Assembly (NCBI GenBank): GCA_021796315.1
Contig: JAJYOH010000312.1
Span: 1 to 7,099, forward strand
Source: Chloroflexota bacterium
GTDB lineage: Bacteria; Chloroflexota; Anaerolineae; Anaerolineales; Villigracilaceae
Length of the DNA: 7,099 nt
Reading direction: 5' to 3'
Shown here: piece by piece, positions 1-5,915 of the stretch
Layout: each line of letters opens with the position of its first letter
Numbering within the stretch: the first letter of the stretch is position 1
Program-made: the position numbers and the translations under genes
The notes under the pieces: model-generated
Databases searched by the model: none
What the model was told of the DNA's origin: nothing
What the model saw: the letters and a program-made list of their open reading frames with translations, nothing else

Positions 1-426
1 TGTACGAAATGAAGCGCCGGTACGTTTATCTGACCCGATCAGCAAAAAGTTGATCGTGTTGTTATCGGTAAGCGCAGGCAAAGGCGTTGGTCCTGCGCCG
101 GAGGTGTCAGGCACAGGAGGGGCGGCAGAAGTTGGGAAGAGGGACCTCAAGTCAACCGTTGGGCTTGGTTCTGCAGGCGCAATGGGAGTCGGCGATGCAG
201 TCGGCGTTGGAAAGAATGGCTCAAGCGTGGGAACTTCGATGAAGTATAGCGAAGTCGGTGTAGCCTGTTCGACCAGCGGAGGTCGAAATGGGGTTGGCGT
301 GGGGGACGCGTTTGGCGCGCTTGTTACGAGAACAAAGGACAGTGGCGGCGTTGAAGCAGGCGCGGCACCGCAGGATGTCAGCAACAGCGCAAGCAGAAAA
401 ATGAATCTGCATTTGGATGATTTCAT
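1..426 (-). CDS. LytR-CpsA-Psr (LCP) family lipoprotein, N-terminal part (runs off left edge)
   Basis: The minus-strand frame from the ATG at 426 stays open for 142 codons to the window edge, so the gene is partial at its 3' end. Residues 1-19 form a lipoprotein signal: Lys-rich start, hydrophobic stretch, then lipobox L-T-S-C with Cys19. Residues 20-120 are a low-complexity Pro/Thr/Ala/Ser linker. Residues 125-142 read INFLLIGSDKRTGASFRT, which matches the opening of the LCP catalytic domain (family pattern N-[IF]-L-L-[LI]-G-S-D-x-R, then F-R-T-D). LCP enzymes transfer lipid-linked glycopolymers onto peptidoglycan outside the membrane. Most LCP proteins are held by an N-terminal membrane helix; here a lipid anchor plus a roughly 100-residue spacer seems to take that role. 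It starts 28 bp after the LysM gene on the same strand, so is probably co-transcribed. No clear Shine-Dalgarno is seen. The catalytic Arg/Asp residues further on lie outside the window, so the family call rests on one motif. Confidence 0.78.
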   Translation of the reverse strand, partial: MKSSKCRFIFLLALLLTSCGAAPASTPPLSFVLVTSAPNASPTPTPFRPPLVEQATPTSLYFIEVPTLEPFFPTPTASPTPIAPAEPSPTVDLRSLFPTSAAPPVPDTSGAGPTPLPALTDNNTINFLLIGSDKRTGASFRT

Positions 427-454
427 GAGACGGTGACAGACTGCTGAACGTGAG

Positions 455-1243
455 CTATGGTGTTATTGTTGGAAGGGTGGTAATTGTCGCAGTTGGCGGG
501 ACGGATGTGGATGTATTCGGGCTGCTGGTGAAAGTTGGTTCAACGGTGGCGGTGAATGGCAAGGGAGTCAATGTCAGCGGTTCGGTCGGGACTCCGGTCG
601 GGGAGCCGAATTGTGGAATGAACGTTATGCCCGGTGTGATCGTTGGGACGTTCGGTACCAATAATTGCAAACCGACCGGGATGTTATTTGGATCACTAAT
701 GCAATTCGCCCGTTGCATGTCGGCCGTGGTTGTGCCGTATTGCAGCGCAATTCGATACAGATGATCGCCGGGCTGGACAATGTAATTGCGTACCCAGCCT
801 GGGATCGGACCGCACCAGACCGCCAATGTAGGTCGGTATTGCGGCGGAACGTAAGGCACGTAAATGCCATAGCCAACGGCCAGGCTGGAGGTCAGCAGGC
901 AGTTGCTTTGCTCGATTTGTCCGGCGGTTGTGTGATAACGCGTTGCCAGATTTTCCAGCGTGTCGCCAGGTTGAACAGCGATCAGTATCCAGCCGGGCGG
1001 GGGCGGGCAATTGGTGGGCGGCAGAGGTGTTTGAGTGGGCAACGGCGTCGATGTCGGCGCTTGGGTGAACCCTGGCTGGGTTGGCGTTAAAGTCTGGGGA
1101 ACGGCGGGCAGGCTCGAGGTCGGTGTGAGATGCGTGGCTGGCAGCGCGTTTTCTGCCAGCGCCAGGGAAAGGCTTCCAACGACGAGCAGGACGGAGACCA
1201 CTCCATAAATCAATCCCCCCCTCAATTGACGTACCGCTTGCAT
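455..1243 (-). CDS. Secreted twin-LysM protein with Pro/Thr-rich linkers
   Basis: 262 residues. Residues 11-30 are a hydrophobic export segment, with a possible signal peptidase site after Ala30 (A-L-A, then E-N). Residues 35-77 are a Pro/Thr-rich linker. LysM 1 spans about 86-130 (contains VQPGDTLENLATRYHTT) and LysM 2 about 153-197 (contains VQPGDHLYRIALQYGTT). Residues 200-262 are another Thr/Pro-rich tail. There is no catalytic domain. LysM domains bind the GlcNAc-containing backbone of peptidoglycan or chitin-like glycans, so this is probably a cell-wall-bound accessory or adaptor protein. Each LysM is preceded by a Cys-x-x-x-P-G-W motif (Cys79, Cys144) and carries a Cys in the domain (Cys115, Cys181), giving one possible disulphide per repeat. 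The ATG shares a base with the TAA stop of the upstream kinase-like gene, and AAGGGA lies 8 bases before it, so this start is well supported and translation is probably coupled. Confidence 0.88.
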   Translation of the reverse strand: MQAVRQLRGGLIYGVVSVLLVVGSLSLALAENALPATHLTPTSSLPAVPQTLTPTQPGFTQAPTSTPLPTQTPLPPTNCPPPPGWILIAVQPGDTLENLATRYHTTAGQIEQSNCLLTSSLAVGYGIYVPYVPPQYRPTLAVWCGPIPGWVRNYIVQPGDHLYRIALQYGTTTADMQRANCISDPNNIPVGLQLLVPNVPTITPGITFIPQFGSPTGVPTEPLTLTPLPFTATVEPTFTSSPNTSTSVPPTATITTLPTITP

Positions 1244-3594
1244 TATTTCGATCCCTTCTTTGGGTTCGTTTCAATTGGACTTTTTGCAATCGGCAATAGC
1301 ACACTGAACGTTGCGCCTTTGCCGGGCTGGCTCTCAACCCAGATGCGTCCGTGTTGAGATTCCGTCAAGGTTCTTGCGATTGAAAGTCCAACGCCGGTAT
1401 CGCCGACGCCCTGGATGAGAACATTATCGGCGCGATATAGGCGCGTAAAGACGCGCGGCAGATCGTCGGCGGGGATGCCGCCGCCGCCGTCAGTCACCTG
1501 AATCATGACGTATTCCTGCTCTTTCTCTTTCGTGGTCTGGACCTTGAGACGAATGTTGCCTTCGATGGGTGTCGCGGCGCCTGCGTTTTGTAAAAGATGG
1601 ATCATGATCTGTTGCAGGGCTTCACGGTCCGCGTTCAAGGGGACGACTTTCTTGGGCAGGTTAAGATGCATGGAAATATTTTTCTCACGTATTTGACTGC
1701 TTGTATATGCCATGGCGTTATCAATAATGAGATCGATGTCAATCGGTTCCGGCGTGAGACCGGCGAGTCCGGTTTCAAATGTGGTGACCTGGATCATATC
1801 GTCGATCAAATTGCGGATGCGTTCTGTGGATGCTTTAATGCGCTCGACAAATTTACGCTGTAACGCGCCAAGAATGCCAATCGATTCGCCAAGCAACAGA
1901 TCGGTATAGCCCACAACGGATGACATGGGCTGGCGTAATTCCTGCGAGATGGATGCGATTACCTCAGCCTGTTCGCTGGGTTTCTGGTGACTCCCATCGC
2001 TTTTTTCGAGTTCCAGGATCTTGATGTTGGTTTCTGCCAGTTGATTCTGAAGGCGGGCAACTTCCTGCAGCGTGGCTTTAGATTCCTTCTCTACCTGCGA
2101 CTCGGAGCGTTTGCCCTTGCCGCGCAGGGACTCAAGCTCTTTTTGGAGTTGGTCAATGGTGCGCTGTGATTCTTCCTGTATGACCATCAGGGCTGCCACG
2201 TTTTCATCTTTTGAAGCCTCTTTCTCGGCTTCCAGGTTCATCGCTTCGATCTGCTTCGAGAGCTCATCGTTGCGGCGCTCCAACTCAGCTATTTTATTTG
2301 GCGCCAGCTCCTGCGTTTGACGAGTCTGCTCTCCTTGCTGTTCAGGCCCGCTTGCCTTCCGGCTGCGCTGAACGATCGGGACGAGCGAGACGGCAATATT
2401 GGTCAGGAAGGCTTGGTCTTCGGCGGACCATTGGCGATTGGAATATGGCGACAGCAACAAGATGCCACCCATGGGATCCTTTTCTGGTGTCAGGATGGGA
2501 ACACTGAGCAAATGTCCGGGAGCGCTCAAACCGAGCAGGTCACTTAAACCTTTGATGTCTGCGGATGTGCTGGATGCCGGCAGACGCAACGGGCGTCCGC
2601 GTTGCAGAGAGTTGGTCAGCATCGGGATGGAGGGTTTGTTTATTACTCCGCCCGCTAGATTTTCTTCACGGATTAGATCATATCCGCTGGCAATGACAAG
2701 CTGATTTTTGTTATCGGTCAAATCGATGAGGAAACACAGATCCGCAAGCATGGTCTGCGCGATGGCGCGTGTAATTGCCGCACTGACGTTCGGCGCGGTT
2801 GATTCTGCGGCTAACGATAATAATGCGTGGAAGGTTTTGGGATCGGTGCTGTATCGTCTGCGTTCGGGAATGGGCGTATCCTGTTTTACGCTGGAAGGCC
2901 GGCTGTCAGGCAAATTAATAGGCGCCTGGAACCGTTGCACCAGGGTCGGTAGAATGGGAAATGCTCCCAGATAAGCCAACCGGATAATACCGGAGTAATT
3001 GCCGCTCTCGTGAATCGCCAAATGGCCGACATGACCTAGAAAAGCAATGGTAAGAAAAGCTATCCCATTGCCATATCCATTGGGGTGGCGGATATCGAGG
3101 ATGAGCGAACCAATCAGAATGAAACTGATTGACGCGATTTGCCAAAGAAAGTCGTTGTTGGTGGCGTTATAGGCAATGAGAGAAGCTTGGGCAGGCCAAG
3201 CTAGCAGATTCAACGCCAGAGCTGTGCCTATCAGGACACTTACCAAAATAAAGGCTGAATCAGCGGGGCGGTTGGGTTCTGGAAAGCCCCATAACCAGAT
3301 GACCCAAACTATGGTAAAGAGGGTAAAAGCCCGGTCAAGCATCGGTAGATTGGCGGTTGCATTCACGATTTGTTGCCAACCGAGTCCGCTAAATATGAAC
3401 ATCAGCAACTGCGTGGTCAGTAATAACCCCAATCCAAGCACGGTGCGCCGAGCCTGCGGGAACCCGCTCAAGCGCCAGTGGTTAAAGGCCGATTGAAACG
3501 TGGTGGCAATTGAGTAGATAACCAGGATGTGAAATACCACACCCCCTAGTGGACTGCTAAGCGCCTGGAGAATTTGATTAAACAGATCGTTCAT
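1243..3594 (-). CDS. 7TM-GAF sensor histidine-kinase-like protein lacking the phospho-acceptor His
   Basis: 783 residues. About seven membrane helices fill residues 13-220 (near 13-33, 50-70, 87-105, 113-134, 150-167, 176-194, 202-220). A GAF-like domain spans about 255-410, followed by a charged Glu/Lys/Gln-rich predicted coiled coil at about 430-535. A HisKA-like dimerisation region spans 541-610 and an HATPase_c domain about 655-770. The H-box reads ASISQELRQPMSSVVGYTDL, where Gln551 (codon CAG, plus positions 1942-1944) replaces the usual His. The ATP-binding motifs are kept: N-box with Asn670 (HLLQNAGAAT), G1 with Asp702 (VTDGGGGIP), F-box (VFTRLYR) and G2 (GDTGVGLSI, 731-739). It probably binds ATP but should not autophosphorylate at the standard site. 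No receiver domain or response-regulator gene is visible. It heads a probable operon with the LysM and LCP genes, which suggests envelope sensing (inference). The ATG at 3594 follows TATAAT by 8 bases and has no Shine-Dalgarno. Confidence 0.9.
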   Translation of the reverse strand: MNDLFNQILQALSSPLGGVVFHILVIYSIATTFQSAFNHWRLSGFPQARRTVLGLGLLLTTQLLMFIFSGLGWQQIVNATANLPMLDRAFTLFTIVWVIWLWGFPEPNRPADSAFILVSVLIGTALALNLLAWPAQASLIAYNATNNDFLWQIASISFILIGSLILDIRHPNGYGNGIAFLTIAFLGHVGHLAIHESGNYSGIIRLAYLGAFPILPTLVQRFQAPINLPDSRPSSVKQDTPIPERRRYSTDPKTFHALLSLAAESTAPNVSAAITRAIAQTMLADLCFLIDLTDNKNQLVIASGYDLIREENLAGGVINKPSIPMLTNSLQRGRPLRLPASSTSADIKGLSDLLGLSAPGHLLSVPILTPEKDPMGGILLLSPYSNRQWSAEDQAFLTNIAVSLVPIVQRSRKASGPEQQGEQTRQTQELAPNKIAELERRNDELSKQIEAMNLEAEKEASKDENVAALMVIQEESQRTIDQLQKELESLRGKGKRSESQVEKESKATLQEVARLQNQLAETNIKILELEKSDGSHQKPSEQAEVIASISQELRQPMSSVVGYTDLLLGESIGILGALQRKFVERIKASTERIRNLIDDMIQVTTFETGLAGLTPEPIDIDLIIDNAMAYTSSQIREKNISMHLNLPKKVVPLNADREALQQIMIHLLQNAGAATPIEGNIRLKVQTTKEKEQEYVMIQVTDGGGGIPADDLPRVFTRLYRADNVLIQGVGDTGVGLSIARTLTESQHGRIWVESQPGKGATFSVLLPIAKSPIETNPKKGSK
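1252..1257 (-). promoter_or_regulatory. Ribosome-binding site of the LysM gene, inside the kinase-like gene
   Basis: The minus strand reads AAGGGA here, 8 bases before the LysM ATG and inside the last codons of the upstream gene. With the TAATG stop/start overlap at 1245-1241 it supports the chosen LysM start and suggests translational coupling. Confidence 0.6.
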
Positions 3595-3602
3595 TCGCCA
3601 TG

Positions 3603-3608
3603 ATTATA
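3603..3608 (-). promoter_or_regulatory. -10 promoter element (TATAAT) for the kinase-LysM-LCP operon
   Basis: A perfect TATAAT on the minus strand ends 8 bases before the ATG at 3594. Transcription starting 6-7 bases after a -10 box would begin 2-3 bases before the ATG, giving a nearly leaderless message. That fits the absence of a Shine-Dalgarno. No convincing -35 (TTGACA-like) hexamer is seen 16-18 bases upstream. The preceding intergenic stretch (3609-3704) holds no strong terminator hairpin, so read-through from the glycosyltransferase gene is also possible. Confidence 0.6.
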
Positions 3609-3704
3609 CTTCGAGTTCCTGAAATATGCTTTCCGCGCAAGCCTGTCACATCGTGCGGGGTTAGAAAGTTCTTCTCCCAAAGTTTTGACGCCCACCCTCA
3701 TGCG

Positions 3705-4388
3705 TTAATCGGTGAACCTGTATTTCAATAGAGTCCAGACCGCCTCAAAGGCGTCTTTTAGTTTGATCTTCTTGCCTTGCGAGTAGTCCCGCGGATTGAA
3801 CGAAATGGGGACCTCATAAATGCGGTAGTGGCGTTTCAGGATTTTGGCGGTGAATTCGGGTTCGAAATCGAAGCGGCTGGAATGCAATGTCATTCCTTCG
3901 ATCACTTCGCGCCGAAATACCTTGTAGCCTGTTTCCATATCGCTCAGGATCGTGTCGTATAAAATATTCGTCATGAACGTCAGCATCTTGTTGGCGATCA
4001 TGTGCCAGAACATTGTCACGCGCCGCGGCCCGCCCAGAAAACGCGAACCATAGACCACATCTGCCGTGCCGTTGATGATCGGCTCAAGCAGGACAGGATA
4101 ATCGTGGGGGCTGTACTCAAGATCCGCATCCTGGATCAGAATGGCGTCGCCGCGCGCTGCTTGAAGTCCGGTGCGAACCGCAGCGCCCTTGCCCTGATTC
4201 CGCTCATGCAGGATGACGCGTATACCTGTTTTGCCATCCAACTTTTTGAGCACGTCGCGGGTGCCGTCCTGGGAACCATCATCTATGACTATGATCTCCC
4301 CTGTTAGTTTGGTGGCTTTGACGCGCTTCAAGATTTCTTCGATATTTTTAACTTCGTTATAGACCGGAATAACCACAGATAGCTTCAT
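3705..4388 (-). CDS. GT2 glycosyltransferase, polyprenyl-phosphate mannose/glucose synthase type (DPM1-like)
   Basis: 227 residues, a single GT-A domain without membrane helices. Residues 3-11 (LSVVIPVYN) begin the nucleotide-binding fold. DDGSQDGT (36-43) is the classic GT2 UDP/GDP-sugar binding motif, and QDADLEY (86-92) carries the Asp-x-Asp that holds the metal ion. RNQGKGAAVRTG (63-74), YGSRF (113-117), METGYKVFRR (151-160) and the acceptor-side FDFEPEFTAK (173-182) match dolichol/polyprenyl-phosphate mannosyltransferases. Family members move mannose or glucose from a nucleotide sugar to a polyprenyl phosphate on the inner membrane face; the product feeds glycan or protein glycosylation. 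The C-terminal transmembrane domains found in some relatives are missing, so it is the short soluble form, probably membrane-associated. Sugar and lipid specificity cannot be read from the sequence. The start follows TATAAT by 9 bases with no Shine-Dalgarno. It lies 110 bp upstream of the kinase-like gene on the same strand. Confidence 0.9.
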   Translation of the reverse strand: MKLSVVIPVYNEVKNIEEILKRVKATKLTGEIIVIDDGSQDGTRDVLKKLDGKTGIRVILHERNQGKGAAVRTGLQAARGDAILIQDADLEYSPHDYPVLLEPIINGTADVVYGSRFLGGPRRVTMFWHMIANKMLTFMTNILYDTILSDMETGYKVFRREVIEGMTLHSSRFDFEPEFTAKILKRHYRIYEVPISFNPRDYSQGKKIKLKDAFEAVWTLLKYRFTD

Positions 4389-4397
4389 AGTCCGGTG

Positions 4398-4403
4398 ATT
4401 ATA
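4398..4403 (-). promoter_or_regulatory. -10 promoter element (TATAAT) for the GT2 gene
   Basis: A perfect TATAAT on the minus strand lies 9 bases before the ATG at 4388, implying a leader of only a few bases or none. No Shine-Dalgarno sits between the box and the ATG. The region upstream is T-rich on this strand, and no good -35 hexamer is seen at the usual spacing. Confidence 0.6.
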
Positions 4404-4485
4404 AACGAAAAAAAAGCCGGCATTGTGCGCGAGTTTCGTCTCTCCAATCGAAATGTGTTTGTCAGGATGTGGTGTCGATTTGCCG

Positions 4486-4494
4486 TGCTATAAT
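4486..4494 (+). promoter_or_regulatory. Extended -10 promoter (TGCTATAAT) for the AAA ATPase gene
   Basis: TGC directly followed by a perfect TATAAT matches the extended -10 pattern (TGn-TATAAT), which can work without a strong -35. The hexamer at the ideal -35 position is poor; the nearest TTGTCA (4459-4464) is 24 bases away, too far for the usual spacing. The implied transcript has a leader of roughly 45-50 bases. Together with the minus-strand -10 at 4398-4403 it makes 4389-4548 a divergent promoter region. Confidence 0.6.
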
Positions 4495-4533
4495 CCGCTT
4501 TGTTTGCTGAAATTGTTTTTGATTTCCCCATCT

Positions 4534-4539
4534 AGGAGG
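4534..4539 (+). promoter_or_regulatory. Strong ribosome-binding site of the AAA ATPase gene
   Basis: AGGAGG, a perfect anti-16S match, lies 9 bases before the ATG at 4549 and fixes that start over the out-of-frame ATG at 4542. A CCCC run at 4526-4529 could pair with GGGG at 4538-4541 and partly hide the site, but the stem is only 4 bp. Confidence 0.75.
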
Positions 4540-4548
4540 GGATGACGT

Positions 4549-5853
4549 ATGACCAATCTGACTGTTTCATTTATTCCGCCCCAGATCAACAACCTCGAAG
4601 ATACCGGGCTTTCGTCCCTCTGGCTCCAGGATCTTGTGTTGAAGGTGCTGTATTCGCGCGGTTATCTGACTGGCTTTAAGGTCGCCGAGGAAATCGCCCT
4701 GCCTTTTGCCGGTGTAACGGACCAATTATTAATTGCCCTAAAGCAGGAAAAATTCATCGAAGTCAGGTCGTCGCAAGGCGGGTTGGGCGAAGGCGCTTAT
4801 ACGTATGGCATCACCACGGCTGGAAATGTGCGCGCCCGCGAAGCGCTCGACCGCAGTCAATATGCGGGACAGGCTCCTGTGCCGTTCGAAGTCTACAACG
4901 AATCCATTCGCCGCCAAAAAAGCGGGCGACTGACGGTAACCGCTCGCACCATGCGTCAGCTCCTTTCTCAATTGGTCCTCTCCGAATCGACCTTCCAGCG
5001 TCTTGGCCCGGCACTCAACTCCGGCACGTCCATCTTTATGTACGGCCCGCCTGGCAACGGCAAGACCAGTATTGCGCGCGCTTTTGGCAACCTTGTTCTC
5101 AGTCAGACCATGTACATTCCATACGCGCTATACCTTGATGGACAAGTGATTAAGGTTTACGATGCAATCAGTCATCGTCTGGCTCTCGAAGGAGAAACTA
5201 ACGGGAGTTCCACGGGCAACCTGCGTTCGAATACGCGCCGCGATCCGCGTTGGGTAAAGATCCGCCGTCCGTTCATTGTTGTTGGCGGTGAACTCACGTT
5301 GGAAGGTCTTGATCTGGTTTTCGATGACACACATAAATTTTATGAGGCCCCGTTCCAGGTCAAGGCCAACGGCGGCATTTTATTAATTGACGACTTCGGG
5401 CGACAGCAAGTCCGCCCGCGTGACTTGTTGAACCGCTGGATCGTCCCGCTTGAAAATCGTGTTGACTTCCTGCGCCTCCACACCGGACGAAAGGTTGAGG
5501 TGCCGTTTGATGTGCTGATCGTCTTCTCGACAAATCTTCCGCCAAAGGACCTGGTGGACGAAGCCTTCCTGCGCCGCCTGCGTCACAAGGTCGAGATCGG
5601 CGATCCGTCTTACGAAGAATACCGCGAGATTTTCAAGCGCGTTGCCGCCGATAAAAAGATCGAATATAACGATCAGGGCCTCGCTTATCTTTTGCAGGAA
5701 TGGTACATCAAACGTAACCGTAAGTTGCGCGCCTCGCATCCGCGCGATCTGTGCGACCAGATCATTGACATTTCATCCTATCTGGCCGTTCCGCCGAGCA
5801 TGTCGCGCGAAATGATCGACCGCGCCGGGCAAGCTTACTTTGTGGAAATCTAA
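4549..5853 (+). CDS. AAA family ATPase with N-terminal winged-helix-like region, role unknown
   Basis: 434 residues. Residues 22-100 look like a winged-helix fold (helices near 25-36 and 42-49, then VTDQLLIALKQEKFIEV and a basic wing). A linker contains SQYAGQAPVPFEVY (103-116). The AAA core follows: Walker A GPPGNGKT (166-173, Lys172), Walker B ILLIDDFG (277-284, Asp281/Asp282), sensor 1 VFSTN (325-329, Asn329), and an Arg cluster FLRRLR (340-345) as possible Arg finger. HPRDLCDQI (397-405) may hold sensor 2. The second Walker B acid is Asp rather than Glu. From memory, the stretch from GGELTL (246-251) through KFYEAP, ANGGILLIDDFGRQ to LLNRWIVPLE is conserved in a bacterial family annotated only as AAA ATPase, sometimes as chaperone-like and linked to Flp pili. 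No pilus gene is visible here, so that link is unsupported. It has its own promoter and may be co-transcribed with the GDPD gene downstream. Confidence 0.87.
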   Translation: MTNLTVSFIPPQINNLEDTGLSSLWLQDLVLKVLYSRGYLTGFKVAEEIALPFAGVTDQLLIALKQEKFIEVRSSQGGLGEGAYTYGITTAGNVRAREALDRSQYAGQAPVPFEVYNESIRRQKSGRLTVTARTMRQLLSQLVLSESTFQRLGPALNSGTSIFMYGPPGNGKTSIARAFGNLVLSQTMYIPYALYLDGQVIKVYDAISHRLALEGETNGSSTGNLRSNTRRDPRWVKIRRPFIVVGGELTLEGLDLVFDDTHKFYEAPFQVKANGGILLIDDFGRQQVRPRDLLNRWIVPLENRVDFLRLHTGRKVEVPFDVLIVFSTNLPPKDLVDEAFLRRLRHKVEIGDPSYEEYREIFKRVAADKKIEYNDQGLAYLLQEWYIKRNRKLRASHPRDLCDQIIDISSYLAVPPSMSREMIDRAGQAYFVEI

Positions 5854-5858
5854 ATCCA

Positions 5859-5898
5859 TTGCGTTTTGCGCTTTTTGTTTTATTTTCGCAAAACGCAA
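5859..5898. repeat. Perfect 12-bp inverted repeat between the AAA ATPase and GDPD genes
   Basis: The left arm at 5859-5870 (TTGCGTTTTGCG) is the exact reverse complement of the right arm at 5887-5898, with a 16-base T-rich loop between. It starts 5 bases after the AAA ATPase stop. It would form a stable RNA hairpin, but no T-tract follows the right arm on either strand, so it is not a standard intrinsic terminator. It may act as a weak terminator, an RNA-stability element or a dispersed intergenic repeat. It also produces a TTG-started upstream extension of the GDPD frame that should not be read as protein. Confidence 0.85.
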
Positions 5899-5913
5899 AA
5901 CGAGAAACGCAAA
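5891..5913. repeat. Direct repeat AAACGCAAA, two copies 14 bp apart
   Basis: AAACGCAAA occurs at 5891-5899, overlapping the right arm of the inverted repeat, and again at 5905-5913, just before the GDPD start codon. With the inverted copy at 5859-5870 this gives three related units within 55 bp. The arrangement suggests a small dispersed repeat family or a binding site, though two short A-rich copies could be chance. Confidence 0.5.
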
Positions 5914-5915
5914 TC

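Noticed and set aside
50..436. A 128-residue plus-strand frame rich in Gly and Val
   Set aside because: It is the complement of the Pro/Thr-rich linker of the LCP lipoprotein; the repetitive Val-Gly composition is a by-product of Pro/Thr codons read backwards.
696..1337. A 213-residue minus-strand frame across the LysM gene and kinase-like 3' end
   Set aside because: It overlaps two well-supported genes in another frame, is rich in Arg/Ala/Ser and shows no recognisable motif.
3609..3704. A terminator between the GT2 and kinase-like genes
   Set aside because: Only 4-5 bp imperfect stems (around 3632-3660 and 3688-3706) can be drawn, and no T-tract follows on the minus strand.
5383..5739. A 118-residue minus-strand frame inside the AAA ATPase gene
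   Set aside because: It is antisense to the conserved AAA core and has no motif or ribosome-binding site of its own.
5859..5886. A possible promoter TTGCGT, 16 bases, TATTTT upstream of GDPD
   Set aside because: Both hexamers match consensus poorly and they fall within the palindrome arm and loop; A/T-rich chance is a simpler explanation.
5859..5915. A TTG-started extension adding 19 residues to the GDPD protein
   Set aside because: The extra codons are made of the inverted and direct repeats, and the ATG at 5916 gives a normal family length with the catalytic motif near the N-terminus.
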